NCBI RefSeq assembly: GCF_031846165.1
Contig: NZ_JAVRIE010000006.1
Span: forward strand, 186,001 to 250,000
From: Glaciecola blandensis
Lineage (GTDB): Bacteria; Pseudomonadota; Gammaproteobacteria; Enterobacterales; Alteromonadaceae
DNA: 64,000 nt
Reading direction: 5' to 3'
The position numbers and the translations under genes were made by a program. Positions 9,377-18,610 of this stretch are shown here, one piece after another. Positions within the stretch are counted from its first letter, which is position 1. Each line of letters begins with the position of its first letter. Below the pieces are notes generated by a model, which did no database searches, was not told where the DNA came from, and saw nothing but the letters and a program-made list of their open reading frames with translations.

Positions 9377-9408
9377 GGAGATTCCTGCCTGCGCAGGAAT
9401 GACGTAGG
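9377..9408 (-). repeat. REP-like element (copy B, inverted)
   Basis: Read on the minus strand, it matches copy A from CCTACGTCATT through AATCTCC. Its stem is ATTCCTGC/GCAGGAAT (9381-9388 and 9393-9400). Compared with copy A, two stem base pairs differ and both differences are compensated on the opposite arm. Confidence 0.7.
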
Positions 9409-9555
9409 AGGTATTGGCTATGACTCCTTGTGGATGCGACCTCCCAGTCAGAACATCATGTAAAATGCAGCTTTCCTGAATTATCGTGCACATAGCTATG
9501 GCCTAATTTCTTGTGCAAAATAGCCGCTCGGCAGGGTCAGATGAGTTATGACCAA

Positions 9556-9900
9556 TCAAGCTGAATTACGAGCCAACCAAACGTTTAGGGTGCTTTTCGC
9601 TTGTTGAAGTTCAGCTATTTTTTCATCAATAGCATTCACTTGGTCACTCAACACTTTCTCTAGGACAGGGCAGTTAGGATCTGGGTTTTTGAGCTTAGGT
9701 ATCGCCTCTTTTATGGTATTCAGTGTAAAACCAACCGACTGCCCTAACTTAATGAACTTTAGCTCTCTGATGTGCCAATCTTGATAAATACGATAGCCAT
9801 TTGCAGAACGTTCTGGCGGCGTAATTACGCCTACTTTTTCATAGTATCGTAAAGTCTCTTTAGCTACTCCAGTCAACTGACTTAACTTATTAGCATTCAT
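9556..9900 (-). CDS. MerR-family transcriptional regulator
   Basis: This 114-residue DNA-binding regulator has a typical MerR winged-helix N-terminus (NKLSQLTGVAKETLRYYEK, then GYRIYQDWHIRELKFIK) and a coiled-coil dimerisation helix to the end. One cysteine in DPNCPVL (about residue 78) could sense metal or redox, but the multi-Cys pattern of the mercury or copper sensors is absent. It is divergent from the alpha/beta hydrolase at 9991. The intergenic promoter with a 20-bp spacer (9928-9959) faces that hydrolase and is its likely target. The inducer is unknown. Confidence 0.9.
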   Translation of the reverse strand: MNANKLSQLTGVAKETLRYYEKVGVITPPERSANGYRIYQDWHIRELKFIKLGQSVGFTLNTIKEAIPKLKNPDPNCPVLEKVLSDQVNAIDEKIAELQQAKSTLNVWLARNSA

Positions 9901-9927
9901 AATTTCTCACTTTTTGTGTTTTAACAC

Positions 9928-9959
9928 TTGACCCTGTAGTTAACTTCACACTTTATACT
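9928..9959 (+). promoter_or_regulatory. MerR-type promoter with 20-bp spacer
   Basis: TTGACC (9928-9933) and TATACT (9954-9959) are separated by 20 bp, the overlong spacing that MerR-family activators correct by DNA distortion. An imperfect dyad TGTAGTTAACTTCA (9935-9948, core AGTTAACT) lies inside the spacer. The promoter points at the hydrolase gene that starts 32 bases downstream. Confidence 0.6.
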
Positions 9960-9990
9960 AAATCTAAGTTAGCGTTAAGTTGAGTTCAAA

Positions 9991-10896
9991 ATGTCAGACA
10001 TACAAACACCTCAAACAATTAAGAAGCCTCTTGATTTACTTACACTGGATAACGTGGGTATTCGAGCGTATCACTATCAACCCAATAGCGAATCTTCTGA
10101 AGATCCTACTGGAATTATAGTCATTGGAAGTGCAACCGGGGTGCCACAAGGTTTTTATAAACGCTTCGCTGAAGCAGCAGTTAGTCAGGGGTTTGAAGTC
10201 ATTACTTTAGATTATAGAGGCATCGGCGAGTCGGCACCGGCAACACTTAAAGGCTATCACATGGATTATCTCGACTGGGCGAGACAAGACCTAGCCGCCG
10301 GCATTGAATATGCGCAAACTGAGCGTAGAACACGCCAACTTTCATGTCGTTTAATTATGGTGGGGCATTCCTACGGTGGCCACGCGCTTGGCCTTTTACC
10401 AAACATCGAGCATATAGATGGTGCCTATATTTTTGGTGCGGGAGCGGGTTGGCATGGTTGGATGCCAGCTCTTGAGCGCTTCAAGGTCCGCCTATTGTGG
10501 AACGTAATTGCCCCTATTGTAGTGAAGCTCAATGGTTATCTTGCATGGAACAGTTTCGGCATGGGTGAAAATTTACCTCTAAACGTTTATCGCCAATGGA
10601 AACACTGGTGTAAGTTTCCGCATTACTTTTTTGATGACCCAAAAATGCAACACATGCATGAGGTGTTTGCCCGATACGACAAACCTTTGGTGGCTGTGAA
10701 TGCGATCGACGATAAGTGGGCTCAGCCCGCCTCAAGAGATGCGTTCTTCAAAGGCTATAAAAATGCACAAATCACCAACATTGATTTACAGCCAAGCGAT
10801 TGTGGCCTGCAAAAAGTTGACCACATGGGCTACTTTAAACGCGATGCGACAGCGATCTGGGATGAAGTGTTCGCGTGGGCTAAAACGCTGAGATAA
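9991..10896 (+). CDS. Alpha/beta hydrolase
   Basis: This 301-residue cytoplasmic serine hydrolase has the nucleophile elbow GHSYGG (Ser about residue 126), a candidate acid in NAIDDKWAQP (about 235) and a catalytic His in VDHMGYF (about 275). LDYRGIGES is the usual strand-loop before the nucleophile domain. The substrate is unknown. It is divergent from, and probably activated by, the adjacent MerR regulator through the overlong promoter at 9928-9959, which suggests induction by a small molecule or stress. Confidence 0.85.
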   Translation: MSDIQTPQTIKKPLDLLTLDNVGIRAYHYQPNSESSEDPTGIIVIGSATGVPQGFYKRFAEAAVSQGFEVITLDYRGIGESAPATLKGYHMDYLDWARQDLAAGIEYAQTERRTRQLSCRLIMVGHSYGGHALGLLPNIEHIDGAYIFGAGAGWHGWMPALERFKVRLLWNVIAPIVVKLNGYLAWNSFGMGENLPLNVYRQWKHWCKFPHYFFDDPKMQHMHEVFARYDKPLVAVNAIDDKWAQPASRDAFFKGYKNAQITNIDLQPSDCGLQKVDHMGYFKRDATAIWDEVFAWAKTLR

Positions 10897-10914
10897 TAAG
10901 TAAACTGCTTATTA
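10894..10914. terminator. Weak hairpin between convergent genes
   Basis: TAATAAG (10894-10900) pairs with CTTATTA (10908-10914) around a 7-base loop. The stem starts at the hydrolase stop codon and sits between two convergent genes. It is AT-only and has no strong T-run, so terminator function is doubtful. Confidence 0.3.
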
Positions 10915-10918
10915 CCAG

Positions 10919-12169
10919 TTACTCAAACTGAAAGGCCAGTGGCAGCAGCACTGCCACTATCAACGACCAGCAAGTATAGACAGGTAAGTAGCTCGCTACG
11001 GTGGACTCCAAGCGAGTGAATCCCTCATTCTTGCGAAGACAAGCGACATATTGTTTAAGCAGTAAAATCAGGTGCAGAAAGATCAGTAAGTTTGCACCCG
11101 TGACTACTATACGATTGACCGTCATCCCATATTCTGCCCAGCGAAAAATGATGGCTGAAAGGGCAATGACATTCACCACCAGCGTCGCACTGACCAACAA
11201 AACGTTGATGTAGTCAGCCACTTGAACGTCTTCACTCCTCTTCTTCCCAGAGATGGAAAAAACGGTTAAAGCCAAAATGAGTATGAGTAGACCATTGAAG
11301 TTGATTAGAAAGTCTCTGTCGGTGAATGGGTTATTGCCTTGTAAAAAGCTCGCGAACAAATAGGCCATCACGGTAATAAGAAACAAAGGCGAAAATACAT
11401 TTGCAAGTATCGGGGCAAACTTTGTTTGTCGATTTAATGTGGTATCAAACAGATAAGTTGCTACAAGAGGCGCAGATACTAAGCCCATAACGATCGCATA
11501 CTCTGAATACCATTGCATGATGTCTAAATCGATAACTGAAAATAGACCCAAAGTAATACCAGTAAGTACCATGCCACCTAATAGAATAAGCACAGTGTAA
11601 ATGCCCACCTCTCCGATATATCTGATGAACTTTAAACGAGCAGCAGCACTCTTCCAGTCATCAGACATGAAGCTGAATGCTAGCAAGCTAAAACACACTA
11701 AAGGAAAATGCAGAAGCGCCATTACTATTGAGGCAGAGTTTTCATCAAAGGGTAGCACCAGAAGATAAACCACATAGGCGACAAGGCTTGGTGCGACCAA
11801 CTTGATAGTATTGGCCTTAGGTGCCGACTGTAGAAAGTACATAATCAATGAAGTAAGCACAATCAAAGGGACAAAACGTGGATAGTACCAATCGCCTTCA
11901 ACTTGAAAAAATACGGGGATTTTCACTAAAAAGGTCGCTAGTAGACAAACGCCGAGCAAAAACAAAAAGGAGGTGTGAGTGAATGAGCTTGGTGCATTGT
12001 AATGGATGCGAGCATGCCAAACCTTCAAGGTTTCGGAGTCGCGATTGACTTCCATAGCACGGGATAACTCAGCCTTAAACGATTCTGGCGACTTTCGATA
12101 AGCCTCTTCTAACATGTCAGGTTGTTGTAGCTTATCTAAAATTGTATTCCCGTTATCGTCAGCGCTCAT
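10919..12169 (-). CDS. Multi-pass membrane protein, possibly DUF4153-like
   Basis: The 416-residue protein has a soluble, acidic N-terminus of about 65 residues. About ten hydrophobic helices follow and run to the C-terminus. Loops are short and no catalytic or transport motif was recognised. The helix layout recalls DUF4153 proteins, but that is a weak impression. It converges on the hydrolase gene and diverges from the DUF885 peptidase gene. A 14-bp palindrome (12227-12240) lies between the two divergent starts. Confidence 0.6.
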   Translation of the reverse strand: MSADDNGNTILDKLQQPDMLEEAYRKSPESFKAELSRAMEVNRDSETLKVWHARIHYNAPSSFTHTSFLFLLGVCLLATFLVKIPVFFQVEGDWYYPRFVPLIVLTSLIMYFLQSAPKANTIKLVAPSLVAYVVYLLVLPFDENSASIVMALLHFPLVCFSLLAFSFMSDDWKSAAARLKFIRYIGEVGIYTVLILLGGMVLTGITLGLFSVIDLDIMQWYSEYAIVMGLVSAPLVATYLFDTTLNRQTKFAPILANVFSPLFLITVMAYLFASFLQGNNPFTDRDFLINFNGLLILILALTVFSISGKKRSEDVQVADYINVLLVSATLVVNVIALSAIIFRWAEYGMTVNRIVVTGANLLIFLHLILLLKQYVACLRKNEGFTRLESTVASYLPVYTCWSLIVAVLLPLAFQFE

Positions 12170-12226
12170 TCTAGTTATCTATACATTAATGTTTGTAATA
12201 CTTAGTCTAACGTAAAAGCTCTAATA

Positions 12227-12240
12227 ACAAAGCGCTTTGT
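12227..12240. promoter_or_regulatory. 14-bp palindrome, possible operator
   Basis: ACAAAGCGCTTTGT is a perfect palindrome in the 141-bp region between the divergent membrane-protein and DUF885 genes. Its position suits a regulator of either gene. No cognate regulator was identified. Confidence 0.3.
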
Positions 12241-12310
12241 AATGTTGCTTAAGTGAGGTTTTTATCCTAATCTCAATGATACACTAAGCCCACTCTGAAA
12301 GGATGCCACC

Positions 12311-14191
12311 ATGCGTATTTCCGCATTACTACTTGTTAGCTCTATTTCCATATTCGGGTGCTCTCCAGCAGAGCCTGAAGCAAATTCTACACAGATGTCT
12401 GAAGCTCAGTCGATGAATGTGCCCACTAGCGAAGAGATTCAAGCTGAAAGCGCTCGTTTAAACGCTTGGTTTGATAAAAAATATGAAGAGCAGGTGATGC
12501 AGAGTCCGACTCAACTTGCTTATCTTGGCCGCGATGAGCGCCAAAATGAAATAGATGACTTTTCAGAGGCTGGTTATGACGCGTATGTCGAGATGCATGC
12601 AAAGCAATTGGCAGAACTCAAAAGTAGCTTTGACTACGACAAGCTCAACGAGGAGACCAAAATCTCCTATGATCTTTGGGTTTACCTTGCCGAGCAGATT
12701 GCTGAAGAAGACAAGTTTCGTTACAACACATATGTGTTTGAACAAATGGGAGCAATGCATAGCTTTTTCCCACAATTATTGATTGCTATCCATCGTGTTG
12801 AAAACCAGCAAGATATGGAAAACTATCTGTCCAGAATTAGTGAAAGTGCAAGAGCAATTAAGCAACTTATCGAATTTTCAAAAACAGCAGCAGAGAAGGG
12901 CGTACGTCCCCCTTACTTCGCCTTTGACGCAGTCATTTCTGAATCAAAGAAAATCATATCTGGTCAACCTTTTGATGAAACAGATAATGATAGTGACTTG
13001 TGGGCGGATGCTAAATCTAAAATTGACGGTTTAGTTAGCAATGAGGCAATAACGCAAAAAAGTGCTGATGAGCTATTAGCAAAAATTAAAACTGCGTTGT
13101 TGAATGACTTTAAACCTGCTTATGAAGCACTTATTGCTTGGCAAGAAGAAGATAAAGTAAATGCGGGTACAAAAGCACTCGGCGCAGGTGACCTTCCAGA
13201 TGGTAAAAATTACTACAATGAGCGCTTATCGAACCAAACTACAACCAGTTTAAGCGCAGATGAAATCCATGAGATTGGCCTGAAAGATGTAGCAAGGTTG
13301 CGTGAAGAGATGAAAGCTGTTCAACAAGAATTTGGCTTTGAAGGCACGTTACAGGAATTTTTCGTATTTTTACGTGATACGAAGGACGACGAACGCTTAT
13401 ATTACCCGAACACGGATGAAGGTCGCCAAGGTTATATCGACGATGCAACCGCTGCCATCAACAAGATCAAAGAACAACTACCCAATTACTTTGGCATTCT
13501 TCCTAAAGCTGACATGGTAGTGAAAAGAGTCGAGGCATTTAGAGAGCAAGACGGTGCTGCGCAACATTATATGCCATCCACACCAGATGGCTCACGTCCT
13601 GGCGTTTATTACGCGCATCTTTCTGATATGACAGCCATGCCGAAACGAGAACTAGAGGTTATTGCATATCATGAAGGTTTACCGGGTCATCACATGCAAT
13701 TAGCAATTTCACTAGAGCTAAGCGGCTTACCTACCTTTAGAAAGCAAAGCTATTTGAATGCTTATGGCGAAGGCTGGGCGCTTTATTCAGAACTACTAGC
13801 GAAAGAAATGCCAGGAACTTACGAAGATCCTTTGTCTGATTTCGGTCGTTTAGGCTCAGAGATGTGGCGTGCTATTCGCTTAGTTGTTGATACTGGCTTG
13901 CACGCCAAAGGTTGGAGTGAAGAGCAAGCGATCCGTTATTTTCAAGAAAACTCTGCTATTACTAATGAGCAAGGATTATCTGAAGTGCGTCGCTATTTAG
14001 TGCTCCCTGGTCAGGCAACGGGTTATAAAATTGGAATGATCAAGATTCAAGAACTGCGCAAAAGAGCAGAAGATACTCTCGGCGATAAGTTCGACATTCG
14101 AGCATTCCATGACACCATCTTAGGCGGTGGCGGCTTGCCGTTAACTATCCTTGAGCGCAAAGTAGATGCTTGGATAGCAGCGTCCCTATAA
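12311..14191 (+). CDS. DUF885 lipoprotein, putative metallopeptidase
   Basis: This 626-residue protein has a lipoprotein signal with lipobox IFGC (Cys about residue 17) and an acidic linker. The body carries the DUF885 hallmark HEGLPGHH at about residues 454-461 and a downstream GEGWALYSE, as in M32-like zinc carboxypeptidases. Predicted role: an envelope-anchored peptidase. The residue after the lipid Cys is Ser, which favours outer-membrane sorting. The start at 12311 follows GAAAGG. The gene stands alone, divergent from the membrane-protein gene. Confidence 0.88.
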   Translation: MRISALLLVSSISIFGCSPAEPEANSTQMSEAQSMNVPTSEEIQAESARLNAWFDKKYEEQVMQSPTQLAYLGRDERQNEIDDFSEAGYDAYVEMHAKQLAELKSSFDYDKLNEETKISYDLWVYLAEQIAEEDKFRYNTYVFEQMGAMHSFFPQLLIAIHRVENQQDMENYLSRISESARAIKQLIEFSKTAAEKGVRPPYFAFDAVISESKKIISGQPFDETDNDSDLWADAKSKIDGLVSNEAITQKSADELLAKIKTALLNDFKPAYEALIAWQEEDKVNAGTKALGAGDLPDGKNYYNERLSNQTTTSLSADEIHEIGLKDVARLREEMKAVQQEFGFEGTLQEFFVFLRDTKDDERLYYPNTDEGRQGYIDDATAAINKIKEQLPNYFGILPKADMVVKRVEAFREQDGAAQHYMPSTPDGSRPGVYYAHLSDMTAMPKRELEVIAYHEGLPGHHMQLAISLELSGLPTFRKQSYLNAYGEGWALYSELLAKEMPGTYEDPLSDFGRLGSEMWRAIRLVVDTGLHAKGWSEEQAIRYFQENSAITNEQGLSEVRRYLVLPGQATGYKIGMIKIQELRKRAEDTLGDKFDIRAFHDTILGGGGLPLTILERKVDAWIAASL

Positions 14192-14366
14192 AAAAGATAA
14201 CTTCATTTTTGTTCCTGGTGATCTTTAGCAATCGGTGTATTCGAGCGTTAAAGTGGGCGTAAACGTTCAACGTGCCGTGGCGCGGAGTTCAGTTTGCGTT
14301 CAGCTAGATGCGTTACTATCAGATTCTACTATGCTTTAGAAAAGCCCACGATTGCTTGGACAAATT

Positions 14367-14816
14367 ATGCGAAAACAATACTCTTTAATTAGCGTCATTC
14401 TCAGTCTCTTTTTTATTTCAGCCTGCACCAGCTCAGGTGAGATACATAACAGTGCACGCAATCAAATGGTAACAACGTTCTACGCAACGGTAGAATCGAT
14501 GCAAGAGGTTGAATTTGAGTCTCATGTCGAAGAAGGTGCTGCCATTGGTGCTATAGATGGTTTACTTTCTAATGCCTACGGCGATAGCAGAGACCGGTTA
14601 TTTGGGGCAATGTGGGGAGCATTTTTTGGCGCATTGGTCACTTCAATTGTAGAAGGTGATACCGACGGGTATCAGTATCAGTTAGAAGATTTATATGGCG
14701 ACAACCACACCGTCATTTTGGAGGATAGCAAGGCGACTGTTGGAGATTGCGTATTAGTTACCGTATCGGGTGTCGTCGATATCGACCTAGTTTCTGATGA
14801 CTACTGTTACGAATAA
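14367..14816 (+). CDS. Small lipoprotein with glycine-rich helix pair
   Basis: The signal peptide MRKQYSLISVILSLFFISAC ends in a good lipobox (ISAC). The mature part contains two Gly/Ala-rich hydrophobic stretches (EEGAAIGAIDGLL and FGAMWGAFFGALV) that resemble the glycine-zipper of SlyB/Pcp-type outer-membrane lipoproteins. A C-terminal domain of about 50 residues follows. The ATG at 14367 was chosen over an upstream TTG because it opens the signal peptide. The product is 149 residues. The function is unknown. Confidence 0.7.
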   Translation: MRKQYSLISVILSLFFISACTSSGEIHNSARNQMVTTFYATVESMQEVEFESHVEEGAAIGAIDGLLSNAYGDSRDRLFGAMWGAFFGALVTSIVEGDTDGYQYQLEDLYGDNHTVILEDSKATVGDCVLVTVSGVVDIDLVSDDYCYE

Positions 14817-14842
14817 AGTTAACAAAAAGACGAGAATAATAC

Positions 14843-15313
14843 ATGACTCAATATTGGCTTTTCAAAACCGAACCCGATGCTTTTAGCATAGATGATTTGG
14901 CCGCCTGCCCAAATAAACGTGAGGGCTGGGACGGTATTCGTAACTACCAAGCTCGTAACTTTATGCGCGACCAAATGCTCGTTGGCGACAAAGCATTTAT
15001 TTATCATTCTAGTTGCAAGGATGTGGGCATTGTAGGCTTAGCTAAGGTTAGCCAAACCGGCCTTGTAGACCCTTTACAGTTTGAACCGGAAAGTAAGTAT
15101 TTTGACCCCAAATCGAGCCCCGACAATCCTCGTTGGGTTATGGTTGAACTAGAACATGTAGAGACTTTTAATAACATACTCAGCTTAAAAACGATTAAGA
15201 ACATGCCAAGCATCAGTGAAATTGGTCTTGTTAAAAAAGGCGGGCGCTTATCGATCATGCCAGTATCTGAAAACGAGTTTCAGCTTCTACTGTCAGCGGC
15301 GAAACAGTCCTAA
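14843..15313 (+). CDS. EVE domain protein
   Basis: This single-domain 156-residue EVE protein begins QYWLFKTEPDAFS and contains WDGIRNYQARNFMRDQM and GDKAFIYHSS, the signature of the thymocyte-nuclear-protein-1-like EVE family. EVE is a PUA-like fold that binds modified bases in nucleic acids. A stand-alone EVE protein might recognise modified DNA or RNA, but its target here is unknown. It lies 26 bases after the lipoprotein gene on the same strand. Confidence 0.9.
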   Translation: MTQYWLFKTEPDAFSIDDLAACPNKREGWDGIRNYQARNFMRDQMLVGDKAFIYHSSCKDVGIVGLAKVSQTGLVDPLQFEPESKYFDPKSSPDNPRWVMVELEHVETFNNILSLKTIKNMPSISEIGLVKKGGRLSIMPVSENEFQLLLSAAKQS

Positions 15314-15352
15314 ATTACAAACGGTTTCATAGCGATTTGATGTGCCCATGTT

Positions 15353-15388
15353 GGTATTGCCGTCTAGTAGGGTATTGCCGCTTAGTAT
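15353..15388. repeat. 18-bp tandem repeat, two units
   Basis: GGTATTGCCGTCTAGTAG (15353-15370) is followed by GGTATTGCCGCTTAGTAT (15371-15388), 15 of 18 identical. The second unit overlaps the last codons of the leftward gene at 15382. Confidence 0.5.
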
Positions 15389-15693
15389 GGTTGTTCCATA
15401 GAGAACGGCATCTCAGTCAGATCACTGGCTTTAACTGGGTTGCCAATCATCTCATCGTAGGGAGAGTCATGAACCATCACTGATTTTTCAACCTCGCAGT
15501 GTTCAAATAGGTCTCTTACCATTTGCGAATTATGAAAGCGCATTGGACTGTCTTTTTTATCTGTCACAAACCCAGATTGCCCATCTACCGTTATTTTTAC
15601 TAGGTAAACATTCATTTCAAATGATTGAACTTCTAAACGCTCTATTTTGAGCGGCTTTTTCGCAATTTGCGACATGGGGAACTTGATATTCAT
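15382..15693 (-). CDS. DUF6482-like small protein
   Basis: The 103-residue soluble protein has segments RLEVQSFEMNVYLVKITVDGQSG and DSPMRFHNSQMVRDLFEH. These resemble DUF6482, a small gammaproteobacterial family of unknown function. It has no signal peptide or membrane segment. It converges on the EVE gene. The family call is from recalled pattern only. Confidence 0.6.
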   Translation of the reverse strand: MNIKFPMSQIAKKPLKIERLEVQSFEMNVYLVKITVDGQSGFVTDKKDSPMRFHNSQMVRDLFEHCEVEKSVMVHDSPYDEMIGNPVKASDLTEMPFSMEQPY

Positions 15694-15941
15694 ATTGAGT
15701 TAATCTTTTTCGTCTATATTTATATGAGCAGTGGGCAACCAAGCCAGTGATTTACTTGTTACCGGTTCTTTAGCTTATTACGCGAAACATGCCGTTCAGT
15801 TCAAATCTAGTTAATTCGAACATCACTTCGGTATGGCTAAAAGCAAGTTGAACCTTGTCCAATGGCAATAGTCGTAATAAGTATGGTCTGTTAACCTGTG
15901 TGTTTAATTTTTTATTGTTACGTCAATTAGGGAGCTAATCT

Positions 15942-16856
15942 ATGTCTGAACAAGAAACGCAAACGTCTAGTCAAATGGCACAAATGAAGCCATATCTTAT
16001 TGCGGCTGGGGTGCTTTTTGTGATCTTGTTAGTGGCTTTTTTCTGGCCCTCTAGTAGCGAGCCAGAGACAATCGTTTCTCAGCCTGTCGCGGTGGAGATA
16101 GAGCCTGAGCAAAGTGCATTCAATGACGAATCTTTAAATAACCTCAATAGCGCCGATGCGGGTCAACGCAATGTGCCTGAGCCGGACGTATTTGAAGGCA
16201 CACCAGAAATCCAATCCCTAGAGCTTGAAGCTAACGATGAAACGCCACCACCTCCCTCAATGGAAATTGAACCAGAGCCTTTAGACGAAAGTGATGGTGC
16301 GGTAAAAAGTGCCTTACTTGCCATAGCTGAGTCTCCGCTAGTAGCAAAATACTTAGTGGATGAAGGTCTTTTGCAAAAGTTTGTGATTAACGTAAACAAT
16401 ATAGCAAATGAAGAAATGTCGCCTAACCACAGCTTACTGACTAAGCCAGATTCTAGTTTCAGAATATATCAGCAAGCAGATAGAGAATGGATAGATGCGG
16501 CCAGCTTCAAAAGATATAACAGCTATGTTGATGCATTAGAATCAATGAGTACCGATGACTTGCTCTCTTTGCTGGACACTTATCGCCCGATTATTGAAGA
16601 AAAGTATGCCGAGATCTCCATGCCTAATTCCTCTTTTGATACTACCTTGCTGGATGCCATCAATGAATTGTTGGACACGCCTGTAGTACCACTGCCAATA
16701 GAGGTTTATTCCGACAGTGTGATGTATAAGTATCGCGATGATAAATTAGAAAACTTGTCAGGCCCACAAAAGCAGTTGTTGCGCACTGGCCCAGAGAACA
16801 CACGTCGAATCAAAGACATTCTTCGAGATTTAAAAGATGCTCTGCAGGACCGTTAA
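15942..16856 (+). CDS. DUF3014 membrane-anchored protein
   Basis: This 304-residue protein has one N-terminal membrane helix (about residues 17-35), an acidic Pro/Glu-rich linker (about 38-110) and a folded periplasmic-side domain. The domain contains LAIAESPLVAKYLVDEGLLQKFVINVNNIA, PDSSFRIYQQ and YNSYVDALES, as in DUF3014. The function is unknown. The ATG follows AGGGAGC. The next gene starts on the base after its stop, so the two are probably co-translated. Confidence 0.8.
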   Translation: MSEQETQTSSQMAQMKPYLIAAGVLFVILLVAFFWPSSSEPETIVSQPVAVEIEPEQSAFNDESLNNLNSADAGQRNVPEPDVFEGTPEIQSLELEANDETPPPPSMEIEPEPLDESDGAVKSALLAIAESPLVAKYLVDEGLLQKFVINVNNIANEEMSPNHSLLTKPDSSFRIYQQADREWIDAASFKRYNSYVDALESMSTDDLLSLLDTYRPIIEEKYAEISMPNSSFDTTLLDAINELLDTPVVPLPIEVYSDSVMYKYRDDKLENLSGPQKQLLRTGPENTRRIKDILRDLKDALQDR

Positions 16857-17396
16857 ATGGATTTAGGTGCAATCGCCCAGCAACTGAGTGATTCTGGCGC
16901 GAATAAACAATCCTTACCGCCTGTCGACAAATGGGATCCACCTTTTTGTGGTGACATGAATTTGGTCATCAAAAACAATGGCGACTGGTGGCACGAAGGC
17001 ACACCCTTCACACGAGCAAAGCTGGTCCACTTGCTCGCTAGTGTCTTAAAGAAAGAGGACTTCAATTACTTCTTGGTGACACCGGTTGAGAAAATCGGAA
17101 TTCAGGTCGAGGACGTGCCTTTTATCATTGTTGATTGGCAGCAAACAGAGAAAGGCCTAAGCGTAAAAACACAAATTGGTGACGAGTTTATACTGAGTGA
17201 AGATCACCCTGTCGAATTACGTGAATTCAACGGAACCGAAGTCCCCTATTGTCTGGTAAGACGGAACTTATGGGCTAGGCTACACCAAAACGTGCTATAT
17301 CAATGGGTCGATCTTGCCGAAACGAAGCAAAATGAAGGAAAGCGTTTTTTGCAAATCAGCAGCGCTGACTATCACTTCAATATTGGAAGCTATTAA
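16857..17396 (+). CDS. DUF1285 family protein
   Basis: The 179-residue soluble protein contains WDPPFCGDMNLVIKNNGDWW and HEGTPFTRAKLVHLLASVL, the conserved opening of DUF1285. The rest, including YFLVTPVEKIGIQVEDVPF, fits the full family length. The function is unknown. The start abuts the DUF3014 stop with no gap, and the two families are probably functionally linked. Confidence 0.82.
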   Translation: MDLGAIAQQLSDSGANKQSLPPVDKWDPPFCGDMNLVIKNNGDWWHEGTPFTRAKLVHLLASVLKKEDFNYFLVTPVEKIGIQVEDVPFIIVDWQQTEKGLSVKTQIGDEFILSEDHPVELREFNGTEVPYCLVRRNLWARLHQNVLYQWVDLAETKQNEGKRFLQISSADYHFNIGSY

Positions 17397-17592
17397 GGCA
17401 TTTTCACTATTTTGTTTTGGCATCGGTAAACCAAAGCGGTAATCTTACGTATTTACTTTTCTCAGCTTATTTATTCACAGGAAATCGTACGGGCTTGTTG
17501 CCAAACATACCTAAGTCTTACTCAATTACACTTCGAGTTTTGTAGGAAATCAGGTATAGTCTCTCGCATAAAATTCGTACGCTTAAAGACTT

Positions 17593-18585
17593 ATGACTAA
17601 TTCAGACACCAAGTTATCAATAAAGACCATTGTAAAAGCAATCAAGGACGAAGAAAAATTGCTTCGAGAGAAGTATAAGATCTTATCTCATCAAGACATG
17701 CTTGGATTAGGCATCCTGCTTGTTTCTTTCAGTGCCCTTGTGGGTGTGGCTTCGCTTTATTTTTACGACCTTATTCCTGCGTGGGTTTGCGTATTACTGG
17801 CCGCGGTTATCACCTCTATATCGCATGAATTAGAACACGATTTGATCCACAAACAGTATTTTAGTAATCGCCCGATGATGCATAACTTTATGATGCTCAT
17901 GGTGTGGATAATGCGCCCGAATACCATCAACCCATGGTATCGTCGCAAAATACATTTACATCATCATAAAACATCAGGTACACAGCAAGATCTAGAAGAG
18001 CGCTTAGTGGGTAACGGCATCAAAAACCCTTTCCTACGGTTCTTAGTTATTGTTGACGGCTTATTAGGTCTAGTCGTATTCCGCAAGCGCTACAACAAAG
18101 AAATTGATGGCTTTAGTTTCGGTAGAGTCTTCCACGCTGCGTTCCCAATAGCGACGGCCTATTTTGTCGTTCTTTACAGCGTGATTGTTTATCACTTACT
18201 AAACTTGGTAGTGCCGCTTGAAAGTTATATGCCAGCTTGGGGATTATCAGTTTTATCTGTATTTGAATTCTTGATGGTTGTGTTGGTATTGCCTAACATC
18301 ATCCGCTCAAGCTCTTTAAACTTTGTCACGTCGTCTATGCACTACTATGGCAACGTGAACAACGTATACGAACAAACACACGTGTTAACTAGCCGCTTGT
18401 ACGCGCCCTTCCACCTGTTCTGCTTTAACTTTGGTAAAACGCATACTATCCATCACTTTGTGCCGAATCAGCCGTTTTATTTGCGCCAACTGATCAGTGA
18501 TAAGATATTGAAAGTGATGAAAGAACAGGGCGTTCGTTTTAACGATTTTGAAAGTATTAAGAATGCCAATTTATATAGCAAGTAA
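17593..18585 (+). CDS. Membrane fatty-acid-desaturase-like di-iron enzyme
   Basis: This 330-residue membrane protein has the three histidine clusters of the desaturase/hydroxylase superfamily: HELEHDLIH (from about residue 78), HLHHHK (about 121) and HTIHHF (about 284). They lie between hydrophobic helices at about 37-75, 95-110, 182-210 and 222-245. It should oxidise a lipid or hydrocarbon chain at the inner membrane; the exact substrate cannot be read. A ribosome site is not obvious. It is monocistronic, with 196 bases of leader region and no recognised operator. Confidence 0.8.
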   Translation: MTNSDTKLSIKTIVKAIKDEEKLLREKYKILSHQDMLGLGILLVSFSALVGVASLYFYDLIPAWVCVLLAAVITSISHELEHDLIHKQYFSNRPMMHNFMMLMVWIMRPNTINPWYRRKIHLHHHKTSGTQQDLEERLVGNGIKNPFLRFLVIVDGLLGLVVFRKRYNKEIDGFSFGRVFHAAFPIATAYFVVLYSVIVYHLLNLVVPLESYMPAWGLSVLSVFEFLMVVLVLPNIIRSSSLNFVTSSMHYYGNVNNVYEQTHVLTSRLYAPFHLFCFNFGKTHTIHHFVPNQPFYLRQLISDKILKVMKEQGVRFNDFESIKNANLYSK

Positions 18586-18610
18586 GTTCTAGCGCGCATT
18601 CCAACACTGG

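Larger units (their letters stand above)
9136..9555. other. Non-coding region with REP-like palindromic repeats
   Basis: No credible gene was found. The stretch holds a short tandem array and two inverted REP-like palindromes, annotated separately. The roughly 80 AT-rich bases between the palindromes have no clear content. Confidence 0.6.

Noticed and set aside
9534..9547. GGGTCAGATGAGTT similar to the element end
   Set aside because: Only part of the end sequence matches and no stem or second end is nearby.
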